A DNA stretch of 64,000 nt from Vibrio sp. 10N (GCF_036245475.1 NZ_BTPM01000001.1:2480001-2544000), one strand, 5' to 3'; shown: positions 53,090-62,077, numbered from the stretch's first letter. Numbers and translations are program-made. The notes: a model not told the origin generated them from the sequence alone.

Positions 53090-55648
53090 CTATAACCGTA
53101 AAAAGTCACGCTCCACTTTGTCATGAAATAAACTGACACGCTCTAGCACCGACTCTAAGTGTTGCCGCTCCAATGTTGAGAGCTTAGCAAGAACAATGTC
53201 ATCATTCACTTTGCAAAGGTCAGTGTATTCATCAATTTGGTTCATAAATCGCAGCTGCCAGATGTGATCAAATACATACAGCATGTCACGCAGTGTAGAT
53301 GCTTCTATTTCCTGACGAGCAGCCAACAGTTTAAGGCGGGTAACCGTATTACTTTCTCGGATGTCATGTTTTAGTGCGTACAAGCGGCAGAAGATCTCCA
53401 TCGGCCTCAAACATTGTTTGAGGTTTAAAGTCTGCTGTCCTTGATGATTGTCCGCTTTGATCTGTTTTGACTGCGTAAGTGGGATGTCATGCTGCAAACA
53501 GTTTTGCGCATAAGTGGTAAAGAACTGTGGTCGGCGTTTAAGTTGCTGCTGAATATTATCGTGCATCGCTTCCACCAACAGGCGCTCACCATAGGTAGCT
53601 CGGATGTCGAAAAACACATTCAGTTCAAGTATCGACTCAGGTGTTGCGTCGGTGATCCAGCGTTCAAAATTGTGATTCCATTCATCCAGACTCAAACACC
53701 ACTGATGATTGGACGCCATGATGAGCCCTTCACAGTAACGGTACCCTGCCCGGTTCAACATGGAACAGACATTTTCTGCCAAACTCAGAAAGTAACGTCG
53801 AACCCGCCTTAGATCAGAAGGTTCTAGTTTGGCAGCATCAAAAACAATCGCATTGTCTTGGTCAGAAAACAATGTCATGTCATGACGGGCGTTGCTTCCA
53901 AATGAGATAAACGCAAATGGCACTGGCGGCTCACCAAGCTTGGCAATCGCCAGATCGATAAATCGGCAGATGGCCGCATCATAGGCGGTACCGATGATGC
54001 GACGTAACAACTCAGGTCGGCAGCCCGATTCAATCATCTGCCTGATGACCAAGGTTAATTGATTGAGCGTTTCCACCACATGAGCCGACGAATGGCTCTG
54101 CTCAATTTTACGAATGATATCGGCACCGATTGGCTGATAGTCTCGCACTTCATCGACCACACCAAAACTGCCACCATAGATTTTACGCGTAATCGGGCGA
54201 AACGAGAGAACGTGTCCCTGCTTCTCGGACAAAAATATACGCGACGAGCTAAATATAATATCTAGGGTGTTGCCATGCTTGGTGGTTAGCTGCGCTTCAA
54301 ACTCTGCTGGCTCCGCCTGGCCATCAAATAACGCTTCAAGGTGCGCCAACACTTTGGCATTTTGAGGCGAGTTAGAAAACAAACGAGACCAACTGCCTTG
54401 CTTTTCGAGGTCGTGCTCGCTAAAGCCAACCATACGATGCAGACAGGCATTTGAGTATATGATTTGCCCATCGGTTTCAAGGAGGTAACCTTCGTTAGAC
54501 GACTCCACCAACGCACGATAGCGATCTTTTGCTTCATGTAAGGCTATTTCTGCACGTTTTTTGCGATTTTCAATCACTTTACTCTGCGACATCACAAAGC
54601 CCATACAGACCACAAGACCGGCAAAAATGGCCGCAAAAATGGTGTAAAGCGTGCCTTCAAGCTTATCGATACCTTGCTGGACGTCATCCAAGTAAACACC
54701 TGTACCTATGATCCATTGCCACTCGTCAATGCCTTGCACATAGGTCAGTTTCGGCGTGGTCACATCCGCTTGGTCATTCCACTGCCACAGGTATTCTAAA
54801 AAACCATGTTGGTGATTCTCGACCAGCTTAGTAAATTCAACAAACACCGCGACACCATCACTATCTCGATAATCACTGAGATCTTGCCCAGTCAGATCGG
54901 CGCGATAGGGGTGCATCACCATGCTAGGCTGGGTATCAATAACGAAGAAGTAGTCACGGTTATTGGGACCATAGCGCATAGTTTCAACTTCATTCTTGGC
55001 ACGGCGCTTTGCTTCATCGGAACTCAGTTGACCTTTTTGTTCTAGCTCAATGTAGTTATCAACAATACTTACCGCAGAGGAAGTGAGCTGCGCTAACATA
55101 TTGCGCTTTTGCTCAACCATCGACTGTTCAACAAAAGGGACGATGGCAAAAATTATCGCCGCGACAAACAAGATCAGCGCCAATATCGACGGTGCGACAA
55201 TGCGCAAAGTAAAACGATTAAAAACACCGCGACTTTCGGTATGACGAGCATGCAACCCATCAAAGTAATCCATTAACTCATTCGCACTCAGCACAGCACT
55301 GAGTTCATCGCCATCATGGGCATCGTGGTATTTGGTTTGAAACGTGCCGTTTTCAAAATCTGCACGGGAAGGAATATAGCCGTCGTAATCATCACGAATA
55401 TGAGTTTCAAACACATTGCGTATCTGCTGGCGCGAATACTGGCCACTGAACTCTTGATACGCCTCATTCAGCGCTTCTTTACAGTGTCGAAACCGACGAT
55501 GATCGTAGGGATCACGAGTCACTGCCCCCTGTTTTAGAGCATGATCAAATCGATCGTGTTCGAAGAAACCATCGATCCATTTATGAATGTCTTCGGCGCG
55601 GAGTCCGAATAATTGCTCCGTTCGATTGGCGTGCTCTGATATCTTCAT
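53090..55648 (-). CDS. Cache-PAS-DUF294 signalling protein
   Basis: Membrane signalling protein of 852 residues from the ATG at 55648; an upstream in-frame start is possible. Domains in order: a soluble N-terminal region (1-145), a membrane helix (148-172), a periplasmic Cache domain (about 173-325, with NNRDYFFVIDTQPSMVMHPY and GTGVYLDDV), a second helix (331-355), PAS (about 375-480), and a DUF294 nucleotidyltransferase-like domain (about 570-690) with FGSNARHDMTLFSDQDNAIV, followed by its helical substrate-binding domain. The acidic pair of the transferase motif is kept (SDQD). No kinase or GGDEF domain is present, so the output is unusual. Confidence 0.82.
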   Translation of the reverse strand: MKISEHANRTEQLFGLRAEDIHKWIDGFFEHDRFDHALKQGAVTRDPYDHRRFRHCKEALNEAYQEFSGQYSRQQIRNVFETHIRDDYDGYIPSRADFENGTFQTKYHDAHDGDELSAVLSANELMDYFDGLHARHTESRGVFNRFTLRIVAPSILALILFVAAIIFAIVPFVEQSMVEQKRNMLAQLTSSAVSIVDNYIELEQKGQLSSDEAKRRAKNEVETMRYGPNNRDYFFVIDTQPSMVMHPYRADLTGQDLSDYRDSDGVAVFVEFTKLVENHQHGFLEYLWQWNDQADVTTPKLTYVQGIDEWQWIIGTGVYLDDVQQGIDKLEGTLYTIFAAIFAGLVVCMGFVMSQSKVIENRKKRAEIALHEAKDRYRALVESSNEGYLLETDGQIIYSNACLHRMVGFSEHDLEKQGSWSRLFSNSPQNAKVLAHLEALFDGQAEPAEFEAQLTTKHGNTLDIIFSSSRIFLSEKQGHVLSFRPITRKIYGGSFGVVDEVRDYQPIGADIIRKIEQSHSSAHVVETLNQLTLVIRQMIESGCRPELLRRIIGTAYDAAICRFIDLAIAKLGEPPVPFAFISFGSNARHDMTLFSDQDNAIVFDAAKLEPSDLRRVRRYFLSLAENVCSMLNRAGYRYCEGLIMASNHQWCLSLDEWNHNFERWITDATPESILELNVFFDIRATYGERLLVEAMHDNIQQQLKRRPQFFTTYAQNCLQHDIPLTQSKQIKADNHQGQQTLNLKQCLRPMEIFCRLYALKHDIRESNTVTRLKLLAARQEIEASTLRDMLYVFDHIWQLRFMNQIDEYTDLCKVNDDIVLAKLSTLERQHLESVLERVSLFHDKVERDFLRL

Positions 55649-55817
55649 TATTGCTAGGTGTTTGATTTCATAAGTTAATAGCAAGAACCTGTGCTCGGAC
55701 TCGCAACTACAACAAAAAACTCACTTTACCCCGCGATCATTGGTGACATGCTAATCCAAATCAATAAAAGGCATTTTCAATTTATTTACCTTTCATTCAA
55801 TAGTGAAACACGGATCC

Positions 55818-55844
55818 AGCCAGTGCTGATGATTGGCACTGGCT
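55818..55844. repeat. Perfect hairpin upstream of the DUF3360 leader
   Basis: Arms AGCCAGTGC and GCACTGGCT around a 9-nt loop. No T run follows on either strand. It stands just before the structured leader and might be part of it. Confidence 0.5.
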
Positions 55845-55852
55845 ATCACTAA

Positions 55853-55989
55853 GGAGAAACCAAGTATTCAAGTCTCCCTTCTGGCATAAAAAGAAGGAGT
55901 TCGGTAGCGGCTGGGATGCCGACTCGTATCAATCGAAGGTTGGTATACCGAGCGCAAGTAGACTTGATTGAAGACTGGTTGTTCTCCCT
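55853..55989 (+). ncRNA. Structured leader, candidate DUF3360 RNA motif
   Basis: The 137-nt leader folds by eye into nested stems: GGAGAA (55853-55858) with TTCTCC (55982-55987); TCAAGTCT (55868-55875) with AGACTTGA (55960-55967); CCTTC (55877-55881) with GAAGG (55893-55897); TCGGTA (55901-55906) with TACCGA (55946-55951); CGGC (55908-55911) with GCCG (55918-55921). It lies immediately before the ribosome-binding site of a DUF3360 gene. A conserved cis-regulatory RNA of that name is known upstream of DUF3360 genes; assignment here rests on context and folding, not on a covariance model. Confidence 0.6.
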
Positions 55990-56009
55990 CTCATAAGGAA
56001 AAAAGACGA

Positions 56010-57470
56010 ATGTCTGGAAGTAGTAAAACCTTTTATAGGGATATGCGCCGCAAGGCTCAAGAGTTTAAAAGCAGGGAAGAGTTTCTGAACCATGATCTTA
56101 AGATCATGAGCTTCAGACGATGGGGTATCCACTTACCCTTTCGTGATTACAGTATCGAAATAGAGGACTGGGTACCGGCGATTGCCGCCACCATAGGTAA
56201 AGTGGTCATGGTGACGGCCATGGTCGCTGTGTTTGCGGCTCAATTTGGCTTATCACCAGAGTTTGTCGCAGAGAACGTACGTTATGAGCTGCTTATTGCG
56301 GGCGCTTTATTCGTTATTTTGTTCTCTGCGATTCTTAACCCTAATGCGAACCTTGCTGGAACGCATGGGCCGATGATACCGCTGATACCCCTTGTGGCTG
56401 CCGCAGGTGGACACCCACTCGCACTCGGTATAATGGTGTGCGCATTCGGGATGATACTCGCGCTCACCAAAGGGGGCTCCAAGTTGATGACCCTCACCGG
56501 GGTTGGTGTACGGGGAGGCTTGCTGATTTATTTGGGTGCCGTCGGCCTAATCAGTCAAATCAATAAAACCGAAGCATGGGCAAGTGCTAGTGGTCATGGC
56601 TATATCTCGTTTGCGGTGATTGGCGTGACTGTGTTGGTGTACGCCTACCTAGCCAAAGTGAACAAACGCTGGCTCGCTATCCCGCTTTGCTCTGCAATTG
56701 CTGGTATTGTCGCGTACACCATGGGCGCTGAATTTGCCTTTACCACCGAACCCGGCTTGCCACATTTAAGTCCATTCTACTGGTGGGGTGAAGACACCGG
56801 CTGGAAACTAGGTTGGCCGACACTGGAGCACTACATTGCGGTTGTACCATTTGCACTGTTGGCTGTGGCGATGTGGTCGCCTGACTATTTGGGTCACCGT
56901 GTGTTCCAAGAGTTGAACTATCCAAAAGAAGCCAAGGGCGTATTGATGAACGTTGACGACACCATGATGGTGGCATCGATTCGTCAAGGTGTCGGCTCGC
57001 TACTTGGCGGCTCAAACCTTGCGTCCTCTTGGGGTACCTACATGATCCCGGCAGCAATTGCCAAACGCCCTATTCCAGGCGGCGCACTGCTTACGGGTAT
57101 TTTGTGTATTTTGGCCTCAGTGCTGGGCTATCCAATGGATTTAGCCATGTGGGAGCCAGTGCTGCGCGTCGCTTTGATTGTTGGTGTATTCCTGCCTCTG
57201 CTTGAAGCAGGCATGCAGATGATTCACAAACACAAAGACTCACTCAGCGCCGGTATCTGTATCTTCTCGTGTGCCTTTGTGAACCCTGTATTTGGCTGGG
57301 CAACGACTATGCTGCTCGACAACATGGGCTTCATTGGCGATAGCGAGCGCGCTAAAACGCTGTCTAAAAAGGACAAGTACCTGATCCCAGGTCTTGCGTT
57401 TGTAATCTGTATTGGCTCACTCGCGGTCGTTGGTCAATTACCGGGTATCCCTGCTTTGATTGGTAACTAG
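56010..57470 (+). CDS. DUF3360 family membrane transporter
   Basis: Integral membrane protein of 486 residues with about twelve helices, recognised as the Vibrio-type DUF3360 protein, which resembles purine/anion permeases in layout. The ATG at 56010 follows AAGGA. The polar N-terminus (about 60 residues, YRDMRRKAQEFKSREEFLNH) is followed by FRDYSIEIEDWVPAIAATIG, NPNANLAGTHGPMIPLIP and LLGGSNLASSWGTYMIP, whose short broken-helix features suggest a substrate site. It stands directly behind the structured leader and so is probably riboregulated. Ligand and substrate are unknown. Confidence 0.82.
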   Translation: MSGSSKTFYRDMRRKAQEFKSREEFLNHDLKIMSFRRWGIHLPFRDYSIEIEDWVPAIAATIGKVVMVTAMVAVFAAQFGLSPEFVAENVRYELLIAGALFVILFSAILNPNANLAGTHGPMIPLIPLVAAAGGHPLALGIMVCAFGMILALTKGGSKLMTLTGVGVRGGLLIYLGAVGLISQINKTEAWASASGHGYISFAVIGVTVLVYAYLAKVNKRWLAIPLCSAIAGIVAYTMGAEFAFTTEPGLPHLSPFYWWGEDTGWKLGWPTLEHYIAVVPFALLAVAMWSPDYLGHRVFQELNYPKEAKGVLMNVDDTMMVASIRQGVGSLLGGSNLASSWGTYMIPAAIAKRPIPGGALLTGILCILASVLGYPMDLAMWEPVLRVALIVGVFLPLLEAGMQMIHKHKDSLSAGICIFSCAFVNPVFGWATTMLLDNMGFIGDSERAKTLSKKDKYLIPGLAFVICIGSLAVVGQLPGIPALIGN

Positions 57471-57493
57471 CCCTACGTTATCGACTCTCACTC

Positions 57494-57525
57494 AAGCGCC
57501 TTCTTTTAGTAAGGCGCTTTTTCTC
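57494..57525 (+). terminator. Terminator of the DUF3360 gene
   Basis: Arms AAGCGCCTT and AAGGCGCTT, then TTTTCTC, between convergent genes. Confidence 0.8.
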
Positions 57526-57533
57526 ACCTCATT

Positions 57534-58619
57534 TTAATCGTAACGTGATGTCGCTCGGCAGAGAGACATAATGATCCCAAAACACACGCCTTGCGTGATC
57601 ATTGCGGTACCACCATAGCTAAAAAACGGCAGCGGGCTGCCCATAACAGGTAATAGACCACTGACCATGCCAGTGTTAATAAACGCGTACAAAAAGAAAC
57701 TGAGCGCTAGTGCACCACACACCAAACGGCTGTAGGCATGATGGCAGTGGCAGGCAAGCCATAGCGCTCTCAGCGTAATAAACAGGTAGAGCGACAGCAG
57801 CAACACGCAGCCAACAAACCCCCACTCTTCTGCAAACGCAGAGAAAATGAAGTCTGTGTGACTTTCTGGAATAAAGCCTAGCGAGCTTTGAGTCGCATTG
57901 GTCCAGCCCGTCCCCGTCACCCCACCAGAACCAATGGCGATATGAGACTGGATAATCTGATAGCCCGAGCCAAGCGGATCACTTTGCGGATTCAAAAACT
58001 GCAATATGCGTTTCTTTTGATACGTTTCTATCACAAAAAACCATAGCAAAGGGGCTGAGGTTGCCACCAAAGCGACAAAGCCTCCGATGATCTTCCAACT
58101 CATGCCAGCGAAATAGAGCACGAACAGCATGTAAATCACACCGAAGATGGCCCCATCCAAGTCTGGCTGAATAAAGATGAGACCTGCCGGAATGGCGGTC
58201 ATCAAAATAGCTGCAATCAGCCGCAAGCCACTTGGCCTTGTGCCTTCCCTTTGAATAAACCAAGCTACCATCATTGGAATAGCCAGCTTTACCAACTCTG
58301 AGGGCTGAAACCGAACCCCAGCAATACTGAGCCAGCGCTGAGAGCCATTACTGCTGTCTCCTGCCAGCACCACGCCGACTAGCAAGATAATGGTGAGTAA
58401 ATAGAGGTGTGGTGAGAAACGTCGATACTGTTTCGCCGGTATCGACGCCATGATCAGCACGCAGGTCAGTGCGATGCCACAGCGCATCAAGTGGTTAGTC
58501 ATCATCGCTTCACTGTAACCACTGGCACTCCAAATGGTCAGCGAGCCAAGCATCATGATCGAGATAATCGCCAGCAAGATACTAAGATCGAGCTGAGGAG
58601 TCTTAAAATTTTTCAACAT
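57534..58619 (-). CDS. RodA-like SEDS protein
   Basis: Shape/elongation peptidoglycan polymerase of the RodA/FtsW/SpoVE family, 361 residues with about ten helices. The family motifs are visible: GSQRWLSIAGVRFQPSELVK near residue 92, LFIQPDLDGAIFG-type (LIFIQPDLDGAIFGVIYMLF) near 155 and the C-terminal MVSGLLPVMGSPLPFFSYGG. No mrdA-type transpeptidase gene is beside it, so it is likely a second RodA copy rather than the main rod-complex one. Confidence 0.88.
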   Translation of the reverse strand: MLKNFKTPQLDLSILLAIISIMMLGSLTIWSASGYSEAMMTNHLMRCGIALTCVLIMASIPAKQYRRFSPHLYLLTIILLVGVVLAGDSSNGSQRWLSIAGVRFQPSELVKLAIPMMVAWFIQREGTRPSGLRLIAAILMTAIPAGLIFIQPDLDGAIFGVIYMLFVLYFAGMSWKIIGGFVALVATSAPLLWFFVIETYQKKRILQFLNPQSDPLGSGYQIIQSHIAIGSGGVTGTGWTNATQSSLGFIPESHTDFIFSAFAEEWGFVGCVLLLSLYLFITLRALWLACHCHHAYSRLVCGALALSFFLYAFINTGMVSGLLPVMGSPLPFFSYGGTAMITQGVCFGIIMSLCRATSRYD

Positions 58620-58680
58620 GGGATTCTAATCAGAGGCGCTGCTAACGCCTCCTATGTGTTAACTAGGAAATAGAAAGCTA

Positions 58681-59364
58681 TTAAAGCTTGTTGAGGCGAC
58701 GTTTTTTATCACCGATAAGCCGACGTAGACGCCAAGTCGCAAAGGTGAAGATCGCCGCGCAGAGCGTTGCGACAGGCGCTGCCATTAACACCATGGTGGC
58801 AAAACGGCTAATAGGTTCAGGTAGAGATGGTAAGAGGAATCCTACACCGGCCAGCAAGGCAATCCACAAGCTGGCACTGAACCAAGCAAAGTAATGGAAA
58901 CGCTGCACTTCATGCAGTCGAATCCCCATCACCATCGGCACTAAGCAGCGAACACCTGGGGCAAATCGAGCCATGAACAGAGCAATAAGCCCATGGCGAC
59001 CCAAAAGGTTATCCACCATCTTCATGTTGCTCTCGGGGACTTTGTTTACCCAACCTTGGACAACCGGCAGGCGGTTTAGCCAGCGCCCTTGTAAATACGC
59101 AAGCCAGCTGCCCACGGAAGCGGCAATGATAAGCAGCGCAAACGCGAGAAATGGGTTAAGAACCCCTACTGCAGACAAGGTACCCACCAGCACTACGACA
59201 CTATCGCATGGCAAAGGTGCAGCAGGCAGGAAGCTGCTTTCGAGAAAAATAAACAAAGAGACCAAAACATAGATCAGTACGGCACTGCCAGGCGACAGCA
59301 GTGCGTCGAAGTCTTGATGCCAAATAGCAATCAACACCTCTTGAGTCGCATCAAACATAGACAC
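58681..59364 (-). CDS. DedA family membrane protein
   Basis: Inner-membrane protein of the DedA/SNARE-associated family (several members are now known as undecaprenyl-phosphate or lipid flippases). The 227 residues have five or six helices with FLESSFLPAAPLPCDSVVVL near residue 38, the conserved GSWLAYLQGRWL and the signature FMARFAPGVRCLVPMVMGIR near residue 130. It ends in a basic tail. It lies 61 nt upstream of the RodA-like gene on the same strand, so shared expression is possible. Confidence 0.88.
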   Translation of the reverse strand: MSMFDATQEVLIAIWHQDFDALLSPGSAVLIYVLVSLFIFLESSFLPAAPLPCDSVVVLVGTLSAVGVLNPFLAFALLIIAASVGSWLAYLQGRWLNRLPVVQGWVNKVPESNMKMVDNLLGRHGLIALFMARFAPGVRCLVPMVMGIRLHEVQRFHYFAWFSASLWIALLAGVGFLLPSLPEPISRFATMVLMAAPVATLCAAIFTFATWRLRRLIGDKKRRLNKL

Positions 59365-59410
59365 TCCAAAAGCTTAACGAAATAAGAAAGTTAAATCTTT
59401 GAAAACGTGA

Positions 59411-59785
59411 CTAACGCGAGTGGATGAAACGAAATTGTAGGTTGGATTCTTGCCAGCCACCGAGTCGAGGGTTAGCAAAGGCGAGATAGCTACTTGGGGT
59501 AGTACGCCTTAGCTGCGCAAGCATAAGCCACGTCGTCAATGAAAACGCAACCATCAACCAAGGCAAGGGATCGCTCGGTCGAAACTGGGCTTTGTGTAAT
59601 GGTACTCGCCATGTAGAAGGACGTAAAAGTTGATTCTCGTTGGCGAGGTCGGGCGCCCGCTCTGGATTTACCACCGCAGGCTGATAAGAAAACGTCATCT
59701 CACTAATAGACTCGGCGACGCTGCTCAAAAGCAACATCGTTAGCAAAGTCAGCAGTAATGGGAAGAAGTTAATCGTTCGCTTCAC
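59411..59785 (-). CDS. Uncharacterised membrane protein
   Basis: Not recognised. The 124 residues have an N-terminal hydrophobic segment (about 5-24), an outer polar stretch (NPERAPDLANENQLLRPSTW), a second helix (about 74-90, PWLMVAFSLTTWLML) and a basic C-terminus. It lies alone between DedA and MarR genes, on the same strand as both. Confidence 0.55.
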   Translation of the reverse strand: MKRTINFFPLLLTLLTMLLLSSVAESISEMTFSYQPAVVNPERAPDLANENQLLRPSTWRVPLHKAQFRPSDPLPWLMVAFSLTTWLMLAQLRRTTPSSYLAFANPRLGGWQESNLQFRFIHSR

Positions 59786-59869
59786 ACAGAAAGCCTAGTA
59801 GTGGGATCTGCTTATATGTACTGCTAAGCGCTCAAAAAAGCAATGAGAAAATAACGACTCTTAACTGGC

Positions 59870-60286
59870 TTAGAACTCTCGATTCATCTTCGATAAGCAC
59901 GAGATAAGCAAAGCCTCTTGCCCCTCATCAAAATGGCGGGTGATGTCTTTGACCAAACTCAGGTGCAATTGGTTGTGATGACGATGAATCGCTTCCCCCT
60001 CTTCCGTCAAACCCACCACAATCGCGCGGCGATCATTAGGGTGTGGGAAACGCTCAATCAAGTTTGCAGCAACCAGCTTATCGACCTGTACCGTCAGGGT
60101 ACCAGTTGTGATCCCCAGTTTATCGGCAAGCTCTTTCATTCGCATTGCACCATGCACACCCAAAACCTCTATGGTGTGTACTTGCGCCAATGAATATCCC
60201 GTCTCTTTAACAACGGACTGCTCCCAAGATGACATCTTGTCGTAAAACTCGGTCAATAGCTGGTTTAGCGTTTCTAGATCCTGCAT
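59870..60286 (-). CDS. MarR-family regulator of the CDF operon
   Basis: Winged-helix repressor of 138 residues. The DNA-binding part is clear: QVHTIEVLGVHGAMRMKELA, then LGITTGTLTVQVDKLVAANL (recognition helix) and the wing NDRRAIVVGLTEEGE. Its ATG overlaps the stop of the CDF gene (TAATG), so it is the second gene of that operon. Three operator-like repeats upstream of the CDF gene are its likely targets, giving autoregulation. The signal is presumably a metal, by association. Confidence 0.9.
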   Translation of the reverse strand: MQDLETLNQLLTEFYDKMSSWEQSVVKETGYSLAQVHTIEVLGVHGAMRMKELADKLGITTGTLTVQVDKLVAANLIERFPHPNDRRAIVVGLTEEGEAIHRHHNQLHLSLVKDITRHFDEGQEALLISCLSKMNREF

Positions 60287-61218
60287 TAAGTCGAACGTAC
60301 TTCTAATGTGAGATGGCTAATCTTATCAAACTTGCTGAGTTTTTGTTTGTACGCCTGCAAAGAAAGCGTGTCTTGAGACACTAAGGTAATGGCCGCAGCA
60401 TAATGATGACCGCTCACTCTCCACATGTGCAAATCAACCACCTCTGCTGAGGGGGCAAGTTCATGACGAATCTCAGTTCGATACGTTTCCTCTACGCTCT
60501 CGTCGAGCAAAATAGGACTGGTTTGTTTTAAAAGATTAAGCGTCCACTTACCAATAACCAGAGCCCCAACAATGCCCATAAATGCATCCAGCCAATTCCA
60601 GCCATAGAGCTTACCGAGAATTAAGGCTCCAATGGCGAGCACGGAGGTCAATGCGTCCGCTAAAACATGCAAGTAGGCAGCTCTTAGATTGTGGTCGTGA
60701 TGATGTGTATGCCCGTGGTCATGGTCATGGTCATGGTCATGGTCATGGTCATGCGAATGATGATCGTGATGATGGTGCTCACCCAGTAAAAACATACTCG
60801 CGACATTCACCGCAAGTCCAATAAAAGCAACAGCAATAGCCTCATTAAAATAAATCGGCTGTGGATTGAACAATCGATGCACCGATTCAACGATCATCAT
60901 AAGCGCCACAATACCCAGTGCAATGGCACTGGTATAACCCCCAAGCACGCTGACTTTACCTGTACCAAATGAAAAACGCTCATTGTTCTGATGTTTCTTC
61001 GCATAACGATAGGCAAATAGCGTAATACAGAAGGCCGCGGCGTGTGTGCCCATGTGCCAACCATCCGCCAAGAGTGCCATCGAACCGTAAAAGGTTCCTG
61101 CCACTATTTCGACGACCATAGTGGTGACCGTCAGCAGCAGCACATAGAGCGTTCGTTTTTCACCTTGGTGATTATGACTAGAAAAGTCATGAGAGTGAGG
61201 CGCAGATTCAAAAGACAT
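60286..61218 (-). CDS. CDF-family metal cation efflux protein
   Basis: Cation diffusion facilitator exporting divalent metals from the cytoplasm, 310 residues from the ATG at 61218 (a GTG three codons upstream is possible). Six helices, with the family Asp residues in ALLADGWHMGTHAAAF (helix 2) and VLADALTSVLAIGALI (helix 5), HxxxD pairs in each. Between helices 4 and 5 is a long His/Asp loop encoded partly by a hexanucleotide repeat. The C-terminal cytoplasmic domain contains VVDLHMWRVSGHHYAAAITL. The pattern (DmeF-like) suggests Co, Ni or Zn; the metal is not certain. It is first gene before the MarR regulator. Confidence 0.92.
   Translation of the reverse strand: MSFESAPHSHDFSSHNHQGEKRTLYVLLLTVTTMVVEIVAGTFYGSMALLADGWHMGTHAAAFCITLFAYRYAKKHQNNERFSFGTGKVSVLGGYTSAIALGIVALMMIVESVHRLFNPQPIYFNEAIAVAFIGLAVNVASMFLLGEHHHHDHHSHDHDHDHDHDHDHGHTHHHDHNLRAAYLHVLADALTSVLAIGALILGKLYGWNWLDAFMGIVGALVIGKWTLNLLKQTSPILLDESVEETYRTEIRHELAPSAEVVDLHMWRVSGHHYAAAITLVSQDTLSLQAYKQKLSKFDKISHLTLEVRST
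60721..60750. repeat. Hexanucleotide tandem repeat in the CDF gene
   Basis: Five perfect copies of ATGGTC (plus strand), flanked by one imperfect copy on each side. They encode alternating Asp and His in the metal-binding loop, so slippage would change the number of His-Asp pairs without shifting the frame. Confidence 0.85.
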
Positions 61219-61231
61219 GGGATACACTTAG

Positions 61232-61277
61232 TTTGATTATCAAAATACTTGACTATCAATTTAGTTTGACTATCAAA
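61232..61277. promoter_or_regulatory. Three operator-like repeats of the CDF-MarR operon
   Basis: TTTGATTATCAAA (61232-61244), TTGACTATCAA (61249-61259) and TTTGACTATCAAA (61265-61277) are near-palindromic and have centres 16-17 bp apart, just upstream of the CDF start. They are likely MarR binding sites. Confidence 0.7.
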
Positions 61278-61444
61278 CAAAGTCAAAGAGTAAGCGCCTA
61301 GATCCCGAGAAAAAGTTGAAAGCAGCAACACCTCATCACTGAATCTGGGGGCTTTCAGCAAAACAACCCTCAACATCGAACCCAATCTAAAGACATTGAT
61401 AGGAAAAAACTATCAACTAAATAGGAGTAATTTACTTCTGTTAC

Positions 61445-61459
61445 TGAGAATTATTATCA
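61445..61459. promoter_or_regulatory. Fur box candidate
   Basis: TGAGAAT-T-ATTATCA matches the 7-1-7 Fur consensus TGATAAT-N-ATTATCA at 13 of 14 defined positions. It lies 46 nt before the DUF2061 start. Confidence 0.55.
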
Positions 61460-61504
61460 ATAATGAATTCATCGACACAGATTAACGTTCATGAGGGTAA
61501 CGTA

Positions 61505-61906
61505 ATGATCAAGACACTTACTTTTGCAGGTATCCACTTCTCTATCGCAACCATGGTTGCGTTCGCTCTGACTGGAGACTTCTTGCTTGGTAGTCTGGTC
61601 GCTATGGTGGAGCCGACTATCAATACCGGCGCGTTTTATCTTCATGAGAAGCTTTGGCAGAAACTGCCTTACCTAAAACGACGTGAGTCAAAGACTCAAG
61701 TGAAAACGGCCAGCTTTGCTGTTATTCACTTTAGCGTAGCATTCAGTGTTACTTACCTACTGACTGGCGATGCCTTTATTGGCGGTCTAATGGCAACGAT
61801 TGAGCCAGCCATTAACTCGGTTGCTTACTTCTTCCATGAGCGTGTATGGCAACGCAATAAACACAACGTGACACCACTTAGTATCACCAAAGCGGCGGTT
61901 GCGTAA
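61505..61906 (+). CDS. DUF2061 membrane protein, tandem domains
   Basis: Small inner-membrane protein of 133 residues from the ATG at 61505, which follows GAGGGTAACG. It consists of two copies of the DUF2061 unit: KTLTFAGIHFSIATMVAFAL...GDFLLGSLVAMVEPTINTG and KTASFAVIHFSVAFSVTYLL...GDAFIGGLMATIEPAINSV, each with two helices and a conserved His and Glu-Pro. Function unknown. A Fur-box-like sequence upstream and the neighbouring metal-efflux operon suggest, but do not show, a metal link. Confidence 0.82.
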   Translation: MIKTLTFAGIHFSIATMVAFALTGDFLLGSLVAMVEPTINTGAFYLHEKLWQKLPYLKRRESKTQVKTASFAVIHFSVAFSVTYLLTGDAFIGGLMATIEPAINSVAYFFHERVWQRNKHNVTPLSITKAAVA

Positions 61907-62077
61907 GCCACTAAATCTTCACAATCCAATGTGTCAGCACGCTCCTATCAAAAGTGCTGACATATTGGACAACGCATCACGAGCAAATCCAATAGGGGTC
62001 AAGTCTTGCGTTTTGCCTTTCAAAGCTGATCCTTTATAGTAGAACGTTCATACACTTATGAGACGACCGACACCGTT

